Of a stretch of DNA of 28,513 nt, positions 6,411 through 15,632 are shown piece by piece. Each line of letters opens with the position of its first letter. The stretch's first letter is position 1. Below the pieces are notes generated by a model. That model had not been told where the DNA came from and made no database searches. It saw only the letters and a list, made by a program, of their open reading frames with translations. Source of the DNA: an uncultured Selenomonadales bacterium (GTDB lineage Bacteria > Bacillota > Negativicutes > Selenomonadales > Selenomonadaceae); contig CAMVIO010000001.1 in the NCBI GenBank assembly GCA_947167555.1, forward strand, positions 1 to 28,513, in the 5' to 3' direction. The translations under genes and the position numbers were made by a program.

Positions 6411-7055
6411 TTACTTTTCCAGGCACGCGGTTATATCGGCAAAAACCTTGCTCATCGCCTGACTGCCGTCAATCTCGCTGTAAAGTCCGGCTTTCTGATA
6501 GTAGCTGATGAGCGGCTTTGTCTGCGCTTCATAGACCGAGAGGCGGCTCTTCATCGTCTCCTCGCTGTCGTCCGCGCGCTGATATGTCTCGCCTCCGCAC
6601 TTATCGCATACCCCGTCGGTCTTCGACGGATTGAACTTGATATGATAGGCGGCTCCGCATTTCTTGCAGACGCGTCGTCCGATTGCGCGCTCGATCAGAG
6701 CGCTTGTCGGGACGCTGATGTCCACGGCCCGGGTCAGGCGAATCGAGAGCTCTTTCAGGATCCCGTCCAGCGCGTCGGCCTGCTCGACCGTACGCGGAAA
6801 ACCGTCCAGTATAAAGCCCTTCGCGCAATCCGGTTTCGCGAGACGCTCCTTGACAATCCCGATCGTGATCTCATCGGGAACAAGCTGCCCCGCGTCCATG
6901 CATGCTTTCGCTTTCTTGCCGAGCTCCGTGCCTTCTTTCACAGCAGCGCGGAACATATCCCCTGTCGAAATATGAGGAATGTTATACTTCTGCACCAGAT
7001 TGGCCGCTTGTGTGCCCTTGCCGGCGCCCGGCGGCCCCATCAACAGGATGTACAT
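6411..7055 (-). CDS. adk: Adenylate kinase, zinc-lid type
   Basis: Interconverts ATP + AMP and 2 ADP in the cytoplasm, balancing the nucleotide pool. 214 aa. The P-loop GPPGAGKGT is at residues 7-15, the AMP-binding region follows (TGDMFRAA, LDGFPRT), and the long lid carries a four-cysteine zinc site C130/C133/C150/C153, typical of Gram-positive-type enzymes. ATG with AGGAGG upstream, 12 nt after secY. Linkage secY-adk is conserved across Firmicutes. Confidence 0.97.
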   Translation of the reverse strand: MYILLMGPPGAGKGTQAANLVQKYNIPHISTGDMFRAAVKEGTELGKKAKACMDAGQLVPDEITIGIVKERLAKPDCAKGFILDGFPRTVEQADALDGILKELSIRLTRAVDISVPTSALIERAIGRRVCKKCGAAYHIKFNPSKTDGVCDKCGGETYQRADDSEETMKSRLSVYEAQTKPLISYYQKAGLYSEIDGSQAMSKVFADITACLEK

Positions 7056-7067
7056 TATCTTCCTCCT

Positions 7068-8324
7068 TTACTTCATAAAACCTTGGTAATGACGCATCAC
7101 TACCATGGCCTCAATCTGCTTCATCGTATCAAGCGCGACTCCGACGACAATCAGGAGTGCCGTTCCGCCAAAGTACACGCCTTCGATATTCGTCGCACCT
7201 GCGACCATATTCGGCAGGATGGCGATGAATGCCAGGAAAAACGCTCCCGCAAGTGTGATACGGGTCAAAACATAATCCAAATAATCTTCGGTGGGCTTAC
7301 CCGGACGGATGCCCGGAATAAAGCCTCCGTATTTTTTCAGGTTCTCCGCCATATCCGGTATCTTCACAGTCACCGCAGTGTAAAAATATGTGAAGAACAG
7401 GATCAATAAAGCGTATAACGTCGTCTGCAGCGGCGTTCCCCAAGCGAAATAGCCTGCGACTGTTTTCACCCAAGGGATGTCCACAAACTGGGCTACCGTC
7501 ACCGGGAACATCAATACGGACGATGCAAAGATGATCGGAATGACGCCCGCCTGATTGACCTTCAACGGAATATGGCTCGAATGACCGCCATAGGCTCTCG
7601 CACCAACGACCCGCTTCGCGTAGGAAATCGGAATCCTGCGATGCGCCTGATGGATCAAGATGACAAACACAACCATTGCAACCGCAATGAGCGCAAATAT
7701 GACCACATTGAAAGCGTTGATCGTACCTGCCTGCAAATAACGGTAAATCTTTTCCAGATTTTTCGGAAGTGCAGCGACGATACCTGCAAAGATGATCAGC
7801 GAGATGCCGTTTCCGACGCCCTGCGCCGTCATCTGCTCGCCGACCCACATCAGGAATACCGTCCCCGCCGTGAGCGTAATCGCAATCACGAGAATCGATG
7901 GGATTCCCGGATTGAGGATGGCGTCCTTGAGGCCGATCGACATACCGATAGCCTGAAGGAAAGCCAGCGCCACGGTGAAGTATCGCGTAACCTGTGTAGT
8001 CTTCTTGTGGCCTTCCTGCCCCTCCTTGGACCATTGCTCCAACGTCGGAATCACAACTGTCAAAAGCTGGATTATGATGGAAGCGTTGATATAAGGAGTG
8101 ATGCTCATCGCGAAGATGGAAAACTTGCTCAAGGCTCCGCCCGAGAACAAATCCAACAGGCCAAACAAGTTGCCGCTGCTGAAAAGCTGCTCAATCACGG
8201 CGGGATTCACGCCGGGAACCGGGATATGCGTTCCCATCCTGAAAATGGCGAACATGATCAGGGTGAACGTGATTTTCTGCCTCAGTTCAGGAATTCTGTA
8301 GATGTTCGAGAGGGCTGAAAGCAC
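7068..8324 (-). CDS. secY: Protein translocase channel subunit SecY
   Basis: Forms the central pore of the Sec translocon in the inner membrane, with SecE and SecG. 418 aa, about ten hydrophobic transmembrane segments, beginning MLSALSNIYRIPELRQKI. Family signatures include IPVPGVNP in the plug region, GIVAALP, and the C-terminal cytosolic loops GFIPGIRPGKPTEDYL that contact SecA and the ribosome. The start is GTG at 8324, only one base after the rplO stop; its ribosome site AGAGGTGA lies inside the rplO coding end, so translation is probably coupled. Confidence 0.97.
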   Translation of the reverse strand: MLSALSNIYRIPELRQKITFTLIMFAIFRMGTHIPVPGVNPAVIEQLFSSGNLFGLLDLFSGGALSKFSIFAMSITPYINASIIIQLLTVVIPTLEQWSKEGQEGHKKTTQVTRYFTVALAFLQAIGMSIGLKDAILNPGIPSILVIAITLTAGTVFLMWVGEQMTAQGVGNGISLIIFAGIVAALPKNLEKIYRYLQAGTINAFNVVIFALIAVAMVVFVILIHQAHRRIPISYAKRVVGARAYGGHSSHIPLKVNQAGVIPIIFASSVLMFPVTVAQFVDIPWVKTVAGYFAWGTPLQTTLYALLILFFTYFYTAVTVKIPDMAENLKKYGGFIPGIRPGKPTEDYLDYVLTRITLAGAFFLAFIAILPNMVAGATNIEGVYFGGTALLIVVGVALDTMKQIEAMVVMRHYQGFMK

Positions 8325-8325
8325 C

Positions 8326-8766
8326 TCAGATCACCTCTACTTCCCCACCTGCCGCCTTGATCTTGTTCTCCGCCGATTTGGTGAAGCCGTTGGCTTTCAC
8401 CGTCAATTTCTTCGTCAGCTCCCCGTCGCCGAGAATCCGGACGCCGTCGAAAACATTCTTCAAAATGCCCTCTTCGATCAGGGCCACCGGATCGACTACC
8501 GCGCCGTCCTCAAAACGGTTCAGCGAGGAGACATTGACCTCAGCATATTCTTTCGCAAAAATATTCTTGAAGCCGCGCTTCGGAAGACGACGATACAGAG
8601 GCATCTGGCCGCCTTCAAAGCCGGTACGGACGCCGCCGCCGGAACGGGAATTCTGTCCCTTCTGGCCACGACCCGACGTCTTGCCAAGGCCGCTGCCGAG
8701 ACCGCGTCCCCGACGGGTGCGCGTTTTTCTCGAGCCCGGCTCCGGGCTCAGTTCATGCAATTTCAT
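8326..8766 (-). CDS. rplO: Ribosomal protein uL15
   Basis: Late-assembling large-subunit protein, 146 aa, with a glycine/arginine-rich extended N-terminus (TRRGRGLGSGLGKTSGRGQKGQ) that threads into 23S rRNA, followed by a globular domain. The ATG at 8766 is used because GGGAGG is eight bases upstream and MKLHELSPEPGSRK matches the family start; a TTG ten codons earlier overlaps the upstream rpmD end and lacks support. It ends one base before the secY start. Confidence 0.96.
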   Translation of the reverse strand: MKLHELSPEPGSRKTRTRRGRGLGSGLGKTSGRGQKGQNSRSGGGVRTGFEGGQMPLYRRLPKRGFKNIFAKEYAEVNVSSLNRFEDGAVVDPVALIEEGILKNVFDGVRILGDGELTKKLTVKANGFTKSAENKIKAAGGEVEVI

Positions 8767-8785
8767 CAAATGTACCTCCCGATCC

Positions 8786-8971
8786 TCACTCGTCAACCTC
8801 TTCGACTGTCACCAGATGCTTTACCTTGAAGACCTGTCCACGAATAGCCTCATTGTCCGGCAGAACAGAGGAAGAATGCATCTTGCCCAGTCCCAAGGAT
8901 TTTACGGTTTTCCTTTGTGTCTCCGGTCGTCCGATTAGGCTGCGGGTAAGGGTAACTTTCAGCTTTGCCAT
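8786..8971 (-). CDS. rpmD: Ribosomal protein uL30
   Basis: Small 50S protein of 61 aa, starting MAKLKVTLTRSLIGRPETQRKTVKSLGL, the conserved L30 core with the ferredoxin-like fold, and ending KVKHLVTVEEV. ATG preceded by AAGGAGG. It follows rpsE by 13 nt, in the normal rpsE-rpmD-rplO order. Confidence 0.96.
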   Translation of the reverse strand: MAKLKVTLTRSLIGRPETQRKTVKSLGLGKMHSSSVLPDNEAIRGQVFKVKHLVTVEEVDE

Positions 8972-8984
8972 TGAAATTTCCTCC

Positions 8985-9485
8985 TTAACCCAAAAGTTCC
9001 TTGACAGACTTGCCGCGAAGCTCGGCGACCTCTTCAGCCCGCTTGAGCTGGCTGAGTCCTGTCAGCGTAGCTCGGACCATGTTGTTCGGGTTGGACGATC
9101 CAAGCGATTTCGTCAAAATATCGCGAATACCGGCAAGCTCGAGCACCGCACGCGCGGGGCCGCCGGCGATAACGCCGGTACCTTTGGCAGCCGGCTTCAA
9201 AAGAACACGGCCTGCGCCGAAAATACCGATAACCTCATGGGGAATCGTGTGCTCGCGAAGCGCGACGTCAATCAGATGCTTCTTCGCATCCTCTACGCCC
9301 TTGCGGATCGCTTCGGGAACCTCGCCCGCCTTGCCAAGCCCGACGCCGACCTTGCCTTTTTCATTGCCGACGACGACCAGCGCGCTGAACGAGAACCGGC
9401 GGCCGCCTTTGACGACTTTCGCCACACGATTTATATATACAACTTTCTCCTGGAACTCCGGAGTTTCGTTGTCCATCCTAGCCAT
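8985..9485 (-). CDS. rpsE: Ribosomal protein uS5
   Basis: 30S protein at the mRNA entry site, important for accuracy and helicase activity. 166 aa: an N-terminal double-stranded RNA-binding domain (VVYINRVAKVVKGGRRFSF and following) and a C-terminal S5 fold. The loop around VKGGRRFSFS, where changes give spectinomycin resistance, looks unaltered. The first ATG has AGGAGG seven bases upstream; the ATG three codons later is less well placed. Confidence 0.97.
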   Translation of the reverse strand: MARMDNETPEFQEKVVYINRVAKVVKGGRRFSFSALVVVGNEKGKVGVGLGKAGEVPEAIRKGVEDAKKHLIDVALREHTIPHEVIGIFGAGRVLLKPAAKGTGVIAGGPARAVLELAGIRDILTKSLGSSNPNNMVRATLTGLSQLKRAEEVAELRGKSVKELLG

Positions 9486-9506
9486 TCATTTACCTCCTTT
9501 GCAAGA

Positions 9507-9866
9507 TCAGAATTTCAGGCCCGCTTCACGAGCGGCCTCAGCGAGAGCAGCGACACGGCCATGGTAAATATAGCCGCCGCGATCGAATACGACGTTCTCG
9601 ATGCCCTTGCCAAGCGCTTTTTTCGCAATGGCAGCTCCCACCGCTTTCGCCGCTTCGACGTTTCCGCCGTAACCGCTAAAATCCTTGTCCTTGGAGCTTG
9701 CAGCCACCAAGGTAACGCCATGCACATCATCGACAACCTGGGCGTAAATGTTGCTCAAGCTGCGGAACACGTTCAAGCGCGGGCATTCCGGCGTTCCCGA
9801 AATCCGAGTGCGTACGCGGAGATGGCGCTTCTTGCGAAGTTTATTCTTATCTGCCTTATGCAGCAT
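9507..9866 (-). CDS. rplR: Ribosomal protein uL18
   Basis: 5S rRNA-binding protein of the central protuberance, working with uL5 and bL25. 119 aa, with the basic N-terminus (KADKNKLRKKRHLRVRTRI), the family block GTPECPRLNVFRSLSNIYAQ and C-terminal FDRGGYIYHGRVAALAEAAREAGL. 31 nt after rplF, 21 nt before rpsE. Confidence 0.97.
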   Translation of the reverse strand: MLHKADKNKLRKKRHLRVRTRISGTPECPRLNVFRSLSNIYAQVVDDVHGVTLVAASSKDKDFSGYGGNVEAAKAVGAAIAKKALGKGIENVVFDRGGYIYHGRVAALAEAAREAGLKF

Positions 9867-9897
9867 ACGAAATACTCCTTTCTATCATGAATCGTGA

Positions 9898-10449
9898 TTA
9901 CTTCTTGCCTTTCGCACCGGCCTTGCCGACCTTGCGACGGATATGCTCACCCTCATACTTGATGCCTTTGCCTTTGTACGGCTCAGGAGCACGCAGGGAG
10001 CGAATCTTCGCAGCCATCGCGCCAACTTCTTCTTTGCTCGCGCCCGTGACGACAATCTTGTTTGCCGCAGGAGCGTCCAGCGTAATGCCTTTCGGCGGCT
10101 CAACGATAACCGGATGAGAGAAACCCAGCGACAGGTTCAGATTATTGCCCTGTTTTACCGCCCTGTAACCGACGCCGTTGATCTCAAGGTTCTTCGTAAA
10201 CCCGGTCGTGACGCCGATCACCATGTTGTTGATCAGCGTGCGCGTGAGACCGTGCAGCGACTTATGCTTCTTTTCCTCCGAGGGGCGTTCCACTTTGACC
10301 TGCCCGTCTTCCATCGTGACCTTCATGTCCTTGTGGAGCGTGCGGCTCAGTTCGCCCTTCGGGCCTTTGACCGTAACTGTATTATCATCGCCGATCGTCA
10401 CTTTGACAGTCGACGGAATCACAATCGGTGCTCTACCAATTCGAGACAT
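9898..10449 (-). CDS. rplF: Ribosomal protein uL6
   Basis: 50S protein near the factor-binding site (sarcin-ricin loop). 183 aa, two tandem copies of the L6 fold. Starts MSRIGRAPIVIPSTVKV; the C-terminal motif PEPYKGKGIKYEGEHIRRKVGKAG is the family signature split across the L6 consensus. ATG start, 27 nt after rpsH. Confidence 0.97.
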   Translation of the reverse strand: MSRIGRAPIVIPSTVKVTIGDDNTVTVKGPKGELSRTLHKDMKVTMEDGQVKVERPSEEKKHKSLHGLTRTLINNMVIGVTTGFTKNLEINGVGYRAVKQGNNLNLSLGFSHPVIVEPPKGITLDAPAANKIVVTGASKEEVGAMAAKIRSLRAPEPYKGKGIKYEGEHIRRKVGKAGAKGKK

Positions 10450-10476
10450 CTGTACACCTCCCAGTTCCTTTCTGAT

Positions 10477-10875
10477 TTACCAAACGTATGCGATAACCTC
10501 TCCGCCGAGACCGGCCTTGCGAGCTTCTTTGTCGCTCATGATGCCCTTCGACGTGGAGATGATGGCGATTCCAAGGCCCCCCAGCACCTTCGGGAGCTCC
10601 GCGTGTTTCGCGTACATGCGGAGGCCGGGCTTAGAGATGCGCTTGATGCCGGAGATCACCTTTTCGCGCTTCGGGCCGTACTTCAGCGTCAGCGTCAGAA
10701 CGCCCTGCTTATTGTTTTCGGTAAAGGTGAAATCCTTGATGAAGCCTTCCTCTTTCAAAACGGAAGCAATCGCCTTCTTGATCTTGGAACCGGGAATTTC
10801 CACTTTATCATGTAAAACCGAGTTTGCATTGCGCAAACGCGTAAGCATATCTGCAATAGGATCAGTCATTGTCAT
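10477..10875 (-). CDS. rpsH: Ribosomal protein uS8
   Basis: Binds the central domain of 16S rRNA; in Escherichia coli the protein represses spc-operon translation. 132 aa, starting MTMTDPIADMLTRLRNANSVLHD and ending with the signature GIAIISTSKGIMSDKEARKAGLGGEVIAYVW. The first ATG (GGAGG ten bases upstream) is preferred over the one two codons later (16 bases). Confidence 0.97.
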   Translation of the reverse strand: MTMTDPIADMLTRLRNANSVLHDKVEIPGSKIKKAIASVLKEEGFIKDFTFTENNKQGVLTLTLKYGPKREKVISGIKRISKPGLRMYAKHAELPKVLGGLGIAIISTSKGIMSDKEARKAGLGGEVIAYVW

Positions 10876-10908
10876 AAATCGATATCCTCCTTTCTTTCAA
10901 GCTCATTG

Positions 10909-11094
10909 TTACCAGCTTGCCTTGGTAACGCCCGGAATCGCTCCGGCGTAGCTCTGCTCCCTGAAGCAGATGCGGCACATTTCAAACTTCCGGATATAAC
11001 CGTGCGGACGACCGCAAATCTTGCATCTGTTGTACTTGCGAACCTTGAATTTCGGCTCGCGGCTCCACTTTTCAATCATAGCCTTCTTGGCCAC
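10909..11094 (-). CDS. rpsN: Ribosomal protein uS14, type Z (zinc-binding)
   Basis: Short 61-aa S14 of the 30S head, the zinc-dependent type with ligands C24, C27, C40 and C43. It begins MAKKAMIEKWSREPKFKVRKYNRC and ends AGAIPGVTKASW, both conserved. The start codon is GTG, preceded by AAGGAGGT. The gap to rplE upstream is 74 nt, the longest in the spc section, with nothing recognisable in it. Confidence 0.97.
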   Translation of the reverse strand: MAKKAMIEKWSREPKFKVRKYNRCKICGRPHGYIRKFEMCRICFREQSYAGAIPGVTKASW

Positions 11095-11168
11095 AATCCG
11101 TACCTCCTTCGTACCAGTTCTGCAAGCATCCCTCTACGGAACGCCTTCCCAACTTCTTCATGAACGAA

Positions 11169-11708
11169 TTACGCGCTGAACGGCATTCCCATCAGTTTCA
11201 GCAGTTCGCAGGCCTCTTCGTCCGTCTTTGCCGTCGTAACGATGACGACGTTCATTCCGCGAATCTTGTCGATCTTGTCATAGTCGATTTCCGGGAAAAT
11301 CAACTGTTCCTTGAGGCCGACCGAGTAATTGCCGCGTCCGTCAAACGCTTTCGGGCTGACGCCATGAAAATCGCGGACACGGGGAAGCGCAACGTTCATG
11401 AACTTGTCCAGGAACTGGTACATGCGCGTACCGCGGAGCGTAACCTTCGCACCGATAGCCATGCCTTCACGGATCTTCCATGTGGCGATGGACTTCTTCG
11501 CGCGGGTCACGATCGGCTTCTGGCCGGAAATGATGGTCAGATCGCTGACAGCAGCCTCAAGCGCTTTCGGATTGCCGACTGCCTCGCCAACGCCCATGTT
11601 GATGATGACCTTTTCAAGCTTCGGAAGCTGCATGATGTTTTTGTAACCGAACTTCTTCGTCAGCTCGGGAACAATTTCCTTGACATACTTTTCTTTCAGT
11701 CTATCCAC
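11169..11708 (-). CDS. rplE: Ribosomal protein uL5
   Basis: 5S rRNA-binding protein that contacts the P-site tRNA and the small subunit. 179 aa, with family blocks MDRLKEKYVKEIVPELTKKFGYKN, LEKVIINMGVGEAV, GAKVTLRGTRMYQFLD and C-terminal GMNVVIVTTAKTDEEACELL. GTG start with GGAGGAG five bases upstream; no ATG in frame could give the conserved N-terminus. Confidence 0.97.
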   Translation of the reverse strand: MDRLKEKYVKEIVPELTKKFGYKNIMQLPKLEKVIINMGVGEAVGNPKALEAAVSDLTIISGQKPIVTRAKKSIATWKIREGMAIGAKVTLRGTRMYQFLDKFMNVALPRVRDFHGVSPKAFDGRGNYSVGLKEQLIFPEIDYDKIDKIRGMNVVIVTTAKTDEEACELLKLMGMPFSA

Positions 11709-11728
11709 TTATTCTCCTCCTTCCTCGA

Positions 11729-12064
11729 TTATTTCGACTCGTCGATCAGCTCGCCGCACTTCTTGCAAGCACGGACATATTTGCCGTTCACGAGCTTCTT
11801 GCCCGTGCGCGTCGGCTTCTTGCAGGCCGGGCAGACCACCATGACCTTCGACGCGTTGAGCGGAGCTTCCTTCGTCAGGATGCCGCCCTGCGGAGCCTTC
11901 TGGCTCGGCTTCGTGTGGCGTTTTACCTTATTGATGCCCTCGACGATGACTTTGCCTTTCTTCGGCTGAGCCTCGATGATCTTTCCCTTCTGGCCTTTAT
12001 CTTTGCCGGACAACACGACTACCGTGTCGCCCTTTTTGACATGCAAATGATTGTTCAGCGACAA
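11729..12064 (-). CDS. rplX: Ribosomal protein uL24
   Basis: Assembly-initiating 50S protein near the tunnel exit. 111 aa with an N-terminal KOW segment (HVKKGDTVVVLSGKDKGQKGKI) and a C-terminal zinc-ribbon-like region with C78/C81 and C100/C103. The start is TTG at 12064: AGGAGG stands seven bases upstream and no ATG or GTG is available nearby in frame. 18 nt after rplN. Confidence 0.95.
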   Translation of the reverse strand: MSLNNHLHVKKGDTVVVLSGKDKGQKGKIIEAQPKKGKVIVEGINKVKRHTKPSQKAPQGGILTKEAPLNASKVMVVCPACKKPTRTGKKLVNGKYVRACKKCGELIDESK

Positions 12065-12082
12065 AATAGCACCTCCTCGCTC

Positions 12083-12451
12083 TTAAAGCACTTCCGGCGC
12101 CAACGAAACGATCTTCATGAAATCCTTCTCGCGGAGTTCACGGGCCACCGGACCAAAAATACGCGTACCGCGCGGCGTGTTGTCTTCCTTAATGATGACA
12201 GCCGCGTTCTCATCAAAGCGGATGTACGAGCCATCCGGACGGCGCAGCCCCTTGACGCTGCGAACGACGACAGCCTTGACGACGTCGCCTTTCTTGACCA
12301 TACCGCCGGGCGCAGCCGACTTGACCGCCGCGACGATGACATCGCCGATATTGGCGTACTTACGGTACGAGCCGCCCATAACACGGATGCACATAATCTC
12401 TTTTGCGCCGGTGTTATCTCCGACATTCAGCATGGTTTGCTGCTGAATCAT
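12083..12451 (-). CDS. rplN: Ribosomal protein uL14
   Basis: 50S interface protein that forms intersubunit bridge contacts and is the docking point of the silencing factor RsfS. 122 aa, starting MIQQQTMLNVGDNTGAKEIMCIRVMGG, with the block RRPDGSYIRFDENAAVII and ending REKDFMKIVSLAPEVL. ATG with AGGAGG upstream; 36 nt after rpsQ. Confidence 0.97.
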   Translation of the reverse strand: MIQQQTMLNVGDNTGAKEIMCIRVMGGSYRKYANIGDVIVAAVKSAAPGGMVKKGDVVKAVVVRSVKGLRRPDGSYIRFDENAAVIIKEDNTPRGTRIFGPVARELREKDFMKIVSLAPEVL

Positions 12452-12487
12452 GTTCCTGCCTCCTTCTTGGATACCGCAAAGCGCGGC

Positions 12488-12748
12488 TTACTTCGCGCGC
12501 TCTACGATCTTGACGATTCTCCAATGCTTATCCTTGGAGAGTGGGCGCGTCTCCATGATCTGGACGACGTCGCCGATATGAGCGTCGTTGTTCTCATCGT
12601 GCGCTTTGAACCGCGCCGTTTTCTTGACTGCCTTTTTATAAAGCTTGTGACTTTCGATGTCCTCGACAGCAACGACGACCGTCTTGTCCATCTTGTCGCT
12701 GACAACCTTGCCGACACGCGTCTTCCGAGTATTTCTCTCTTCGCTCAT
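12488..12748 (-). CDS. rpsQ: Ribosomal protein uS17
   Basis: Primary 16S rRNA-binding protein of the 30S body, an OB fold of 86 aa. It begins MSEERNTRKTRVGKVVSDKMDKTVVV (the TRVGKVVSDKMDKT block is diagnostic) and contains IGDVVQIMETRPLSKDKHWR. ATG with AAGGAGG upstream; 36 nt after rpmC. Confidence 0.97.
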   Translation of the reverse strand: MSEERNTRKTRVGKVVSDKMDKTVVVAVEDIESHKLYKKAVKKTARFKAHDENNDAHIGDVVQIMETRPLSKDKHWRIVKIVERAK

Positions 12749-12784
12749 TAAGAAGCCTCCTTCCTCAAACTGTTCAGTCCAGAA

Positions 12785-12979
12785 TCAAGCCTTGAGCTCC
12801 TGCTCACGCTGAATGGTCTTGATCCTTGCAATCGATTTCTTGACCTCACGAATCCGCATCGGGTTCTCCAACTGACCCGTAGCATGCTGGAAACGAAGAT
12901 TGAACAGTTCCTCTTTCAGGGAAGCAACTTTCTGGTCAAGCTCGCCAACGCTCATATCACGAATCTCTTTAACCTTCAT
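12785..12979 (-). CDS. rpmC: Ribosomal protein uL29
   Basis: 64-aa, mainly helical 50S protein at the tunnel exit, where it helps bind trigger factor and SRP. Starts MKVKEIRDMSVGELDQKVASLKEELFNLRFQ. The ATG at 12979 is chosen with GGTGA six bases upstream; a GTG three codons earlier has its ribosome site too close. Its first 11 bases overlap the end of rplP in another frame, so the two are probably translationally coupled. Confidence 0.95.
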   Translation of the reverse strand: MKVKEIRDMSVGELDQKVASLKEELFNLRFQHATGQLENPMRIREVKKSIARIKTIQREQELKA

Positions 12980-13403
12980 TGACTTCACCGCCCTCTTCCC
13001 CGCGCTTCACGAACTTCGTCTTGATGGGGAGCTTGTGGCCGGCCAAGCGCATGGCTTCCTTCGCCACCTCTTCGGTGATGCCGTCCATCTCGAACATAAT
13101 GCGCCCCGGCTTGACGACGGCTACCCAGTACTCAGGCGAGCCTTTGCCGCTGCCCATGCGCGTCTCAGCCGGCTTCGCCGTAACCGGCTTGTCCGGGAAA
13201 ATCTTGATCCAAACCTTACCGCCGCGCTTGATGTAACGCGTCATCGCAATACGGGCCGCCTCGATCTGGCGGTTCGTGATCCACGCCGGCTCCAGCGCCA
13301 TCAGGCCGAACTGGCCGTGAGCCACTGTGTTGCCGCGATGCGCATTGCCTTTCATGCGGCCGCGGAACTGCTTGCGGTATTTTACTCTCTTCGGCAATAA
13401 CAT
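12969..13403 (-). CDS. rplP: Ribosomal protein uL16
   Basis: Late-binding 50S protein next to the A-site tRNA and needed for peptidyl-transferase activity. 144 aa, starting MLLPKRVKYRKQFRGRMKGNAHRGN, with the conserved RMGSGKGSPEYWVAVVKPGR block and C-terminal LPIKTKFVKR. The ATG at 13403 lies one base after the rpsC stop. The frame stays open far upstream inside rpsC, but that part is a shadow of rpsC. Confidence 0.96.
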   Translation of the reverse strand: MLLPKRVKYRKQFRGRMKGNAHRGNTVAHGQFGLMALEPAWITNRQIEAARIAMTRYIKRGGKVWIKIFPDKPVTAKPAETRMGSGKGSPEYWVAVVKPGRIMFEMDGITEEVAKEAMRLAGHKLPIKTKFVKRGEEGGEVNEG

Positions 13404-13404
13404 T

Positions 13405-14082
13405 TTAAGCCTCGCTCCTTTCAGCCTGAGCGGCCGCCTTGCCGGCCTCTCTCTTCTCTGGAAGGATTTCGCCCTTGAAAATCCAGACCTTGATGCCGAT
13501 ACGGCCGTAAGTCGTAGCGGCTTCCGCCGTCCCGTAATCGATATCAGCGCGAAGCGTATGAAGCGGAATACTTCCTTCGCGATAGGACTCGGTACGCGCA
13601 ATCTCGGCGCCGCCGAGACGACCGCTGACCATGATCTTGACACCCTTCGCGCCGGCGCGCATCGTGCGGCCCACGCAGGACTTCATCGCGCGGCGGAACG
13701 CGATACGGCGCTCCAACTGGCTCGCAACATTCTCCGCAACGAGTTTAGAGGAAAGATCCGGAGACTTGATCTCCGCGATATCGATATCGACGCGCTTCTT
13801 CGTCAGCTTCTTCAGATCGCCCTTGATCTTTTCGATTCCCGAACCGCCGCGGCCGATAACCATGCCCGGCTTCGCCGTGTGAATCGTAAGGCGGAGACGA
13901 TTCTTAAGGCGCTCCGTCTCAACCCGTGCAATGCCCGCGTCCTTCAGGCTCTTCATCAGCTCCGTACGGATGCGGATATCTTCATGCAGATTCTCTGCGT
14001 AATCCTTGCCAGCAAACCACTTGGCGTCCCAGGTCTTGACGATGCCCAGGCGCATGCCATGCGGATTAACCTTCTGACCCAA
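13405..14082 (-). CDS. rpsC: Ribosomal protein uS3
   Basis: 30S head protein at the mRNA entry tunnel. 225 aa: starts MGQKVNPHGMRLGIVKTWDAKW, has a KH domain with the GRGGSGIEKIK loop near residues 79-89, and the C-terminal S3 domain (GAKGVKIMVSGRLGGAEIART). The start codon is TTG, seven bases after GAAGGAGGGG, and the N-terminus matches the family exactly, so the TTG is well supported. 17 nt after rplV. Confidence 0.97.
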   Translation of the reverse strand: MGQKVNPHGMRLGIVKTWDAKWFAGKDYAENLHEDIRIRTELMKSLKDAGIARVETERLKNRLRLTIHTAKPGMVIGRGGSGIEKIKGDLKKLTKKRVDIDIAEIKSPDLSSKLVAENVASQLERRIAFRRAMKSCVGRTMRAGAKGVKIMVSGRLGGAEIARTESYREGSIPLHTLRADIDYGTAEAATTYGRIGIKVWIFKGEILPEKREAGKAAAQAERSEA

Positions 14083-14099
14083 TACGTTTCCCCTCCTTC

Positions 14100-14432
14100 T
14101 TACCTTTCTGCGACGACGACCGTAACATGCGACGTCCGTTTGAAAATGCTGAACGCCTGTCCGCGGGAACGCGGATGAATGCGTTTCAGTGTCGGCCCCT
14201 GGTCTACATAAGCCGACGAGATGTACAGCTTATCGACATTCATATCGAAATTATTTTCCGCATTTGCGACCGCCGACTTCAGGACTTTTTCTATAACGTC
14301 CGCACCGACCTTCGGCGTGAACTTCAGGATCGCGAACGCATCAGCCACATTCTTGCCGCGGATCAGGTTCATCACGACGCGAACCTTGCGCGGAGCAATG
14401 CGGACATATTTTGCAACTGCTTTAGCTTCCAT
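14100..14432 (-). CDS. rplV: Ribosomal protein uL22
   Basis: 50S protein whose long beta-hairpin lines the nascent-peptide tunnel. 110 aa, starting MEAKAVAKYVRIAPRKVRVVMNLIRGK, with the tunnel hairpin around QGPTLKRIHPRSRGQAFSI. No deletion or insertion of the kind linked to macrolide resistance is apparent in this loop. ATG start with AAAGGAG upstream, 21 nt after rpsS. Confidence 0.97.
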   Translation of the reverse strand: MEAKAVAKYVRIAPRKVRVVMNLIRGKNVADAFAILKFTPKVGADVIEKVLKSAVANAENNFDMNVDKLYISSAYVDQGPTLKRIHPRSRGQAFSIFKRTSHVTVVVAER

Positions 14433-14453
14433 GAAGGCTTCTCCTTTCCCGGA

Positions 14454-14735
14454 TTATTTCAGGTCTGTCTTTCTCTCCGAACCGGCATGGCCCTTATAAG
14501 TACGCGTCGGCGCGAATTCGCCGAGCTTATGGCCGACCATGTCTTCCGTGATATAGACAGGAACGTGCTTGCGCCCGTCATGAACGGCGATCGTATGGCT
14601 GACGAATTCCGGAAGAATCGTCGAGCTGCGCGACCAAGTCTTGAGAACTTTCTTCTCATTCGCTTCGTTCAGAGCCGTAACTCTTTTGAACAGGCGCTCT
14701 TCCACAAAAGGCCCCTTCTTAACCGATCTTGACAA
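14454..14735 (-). CDS. rpsS: Ribosomal protein uS19
   Basis: 30S head protein that pairs with uS13 and contacts tRNA. 93 aa, starting MSRSVKKGPFVEERLFKRV, with TWSRSSTILPEFVSHTIAVHDGRKHVPV and C-terminal LGEFAPTRTYKGHAG. TTG start nine bases after GGGAGG; the N-terminus matches the family from its first residue. 48 nt after rplB. Confidence 0.97.
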   Translation of the reverse strand: MSRSVKKGPFVEERLFKRVTALNEANEKKVLKTWSRSSTILPEFVSHTIAVHDGRKHVPVYITEDMVGHKLGEFAPTRTYKGHAGSERKTDLK

Positions 14736-14783
14736 AGTGTATATCCTCCCTTCAAGCCGACGCCCGACTGGCTCGGCTCGGCA

Positions 14784-15608
<825 letters not shown>

Positions 15609-15632
15609 TGATTTTACCTCCTTTGCCGAAAT

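Noticed and set aside
13404..13643. Longer rplP starting upstream at 13643
   Set aside because: The added 80 residues lie inside rpsC in another frame and do not resemble L16; the family start MLLPKR is at 13403.
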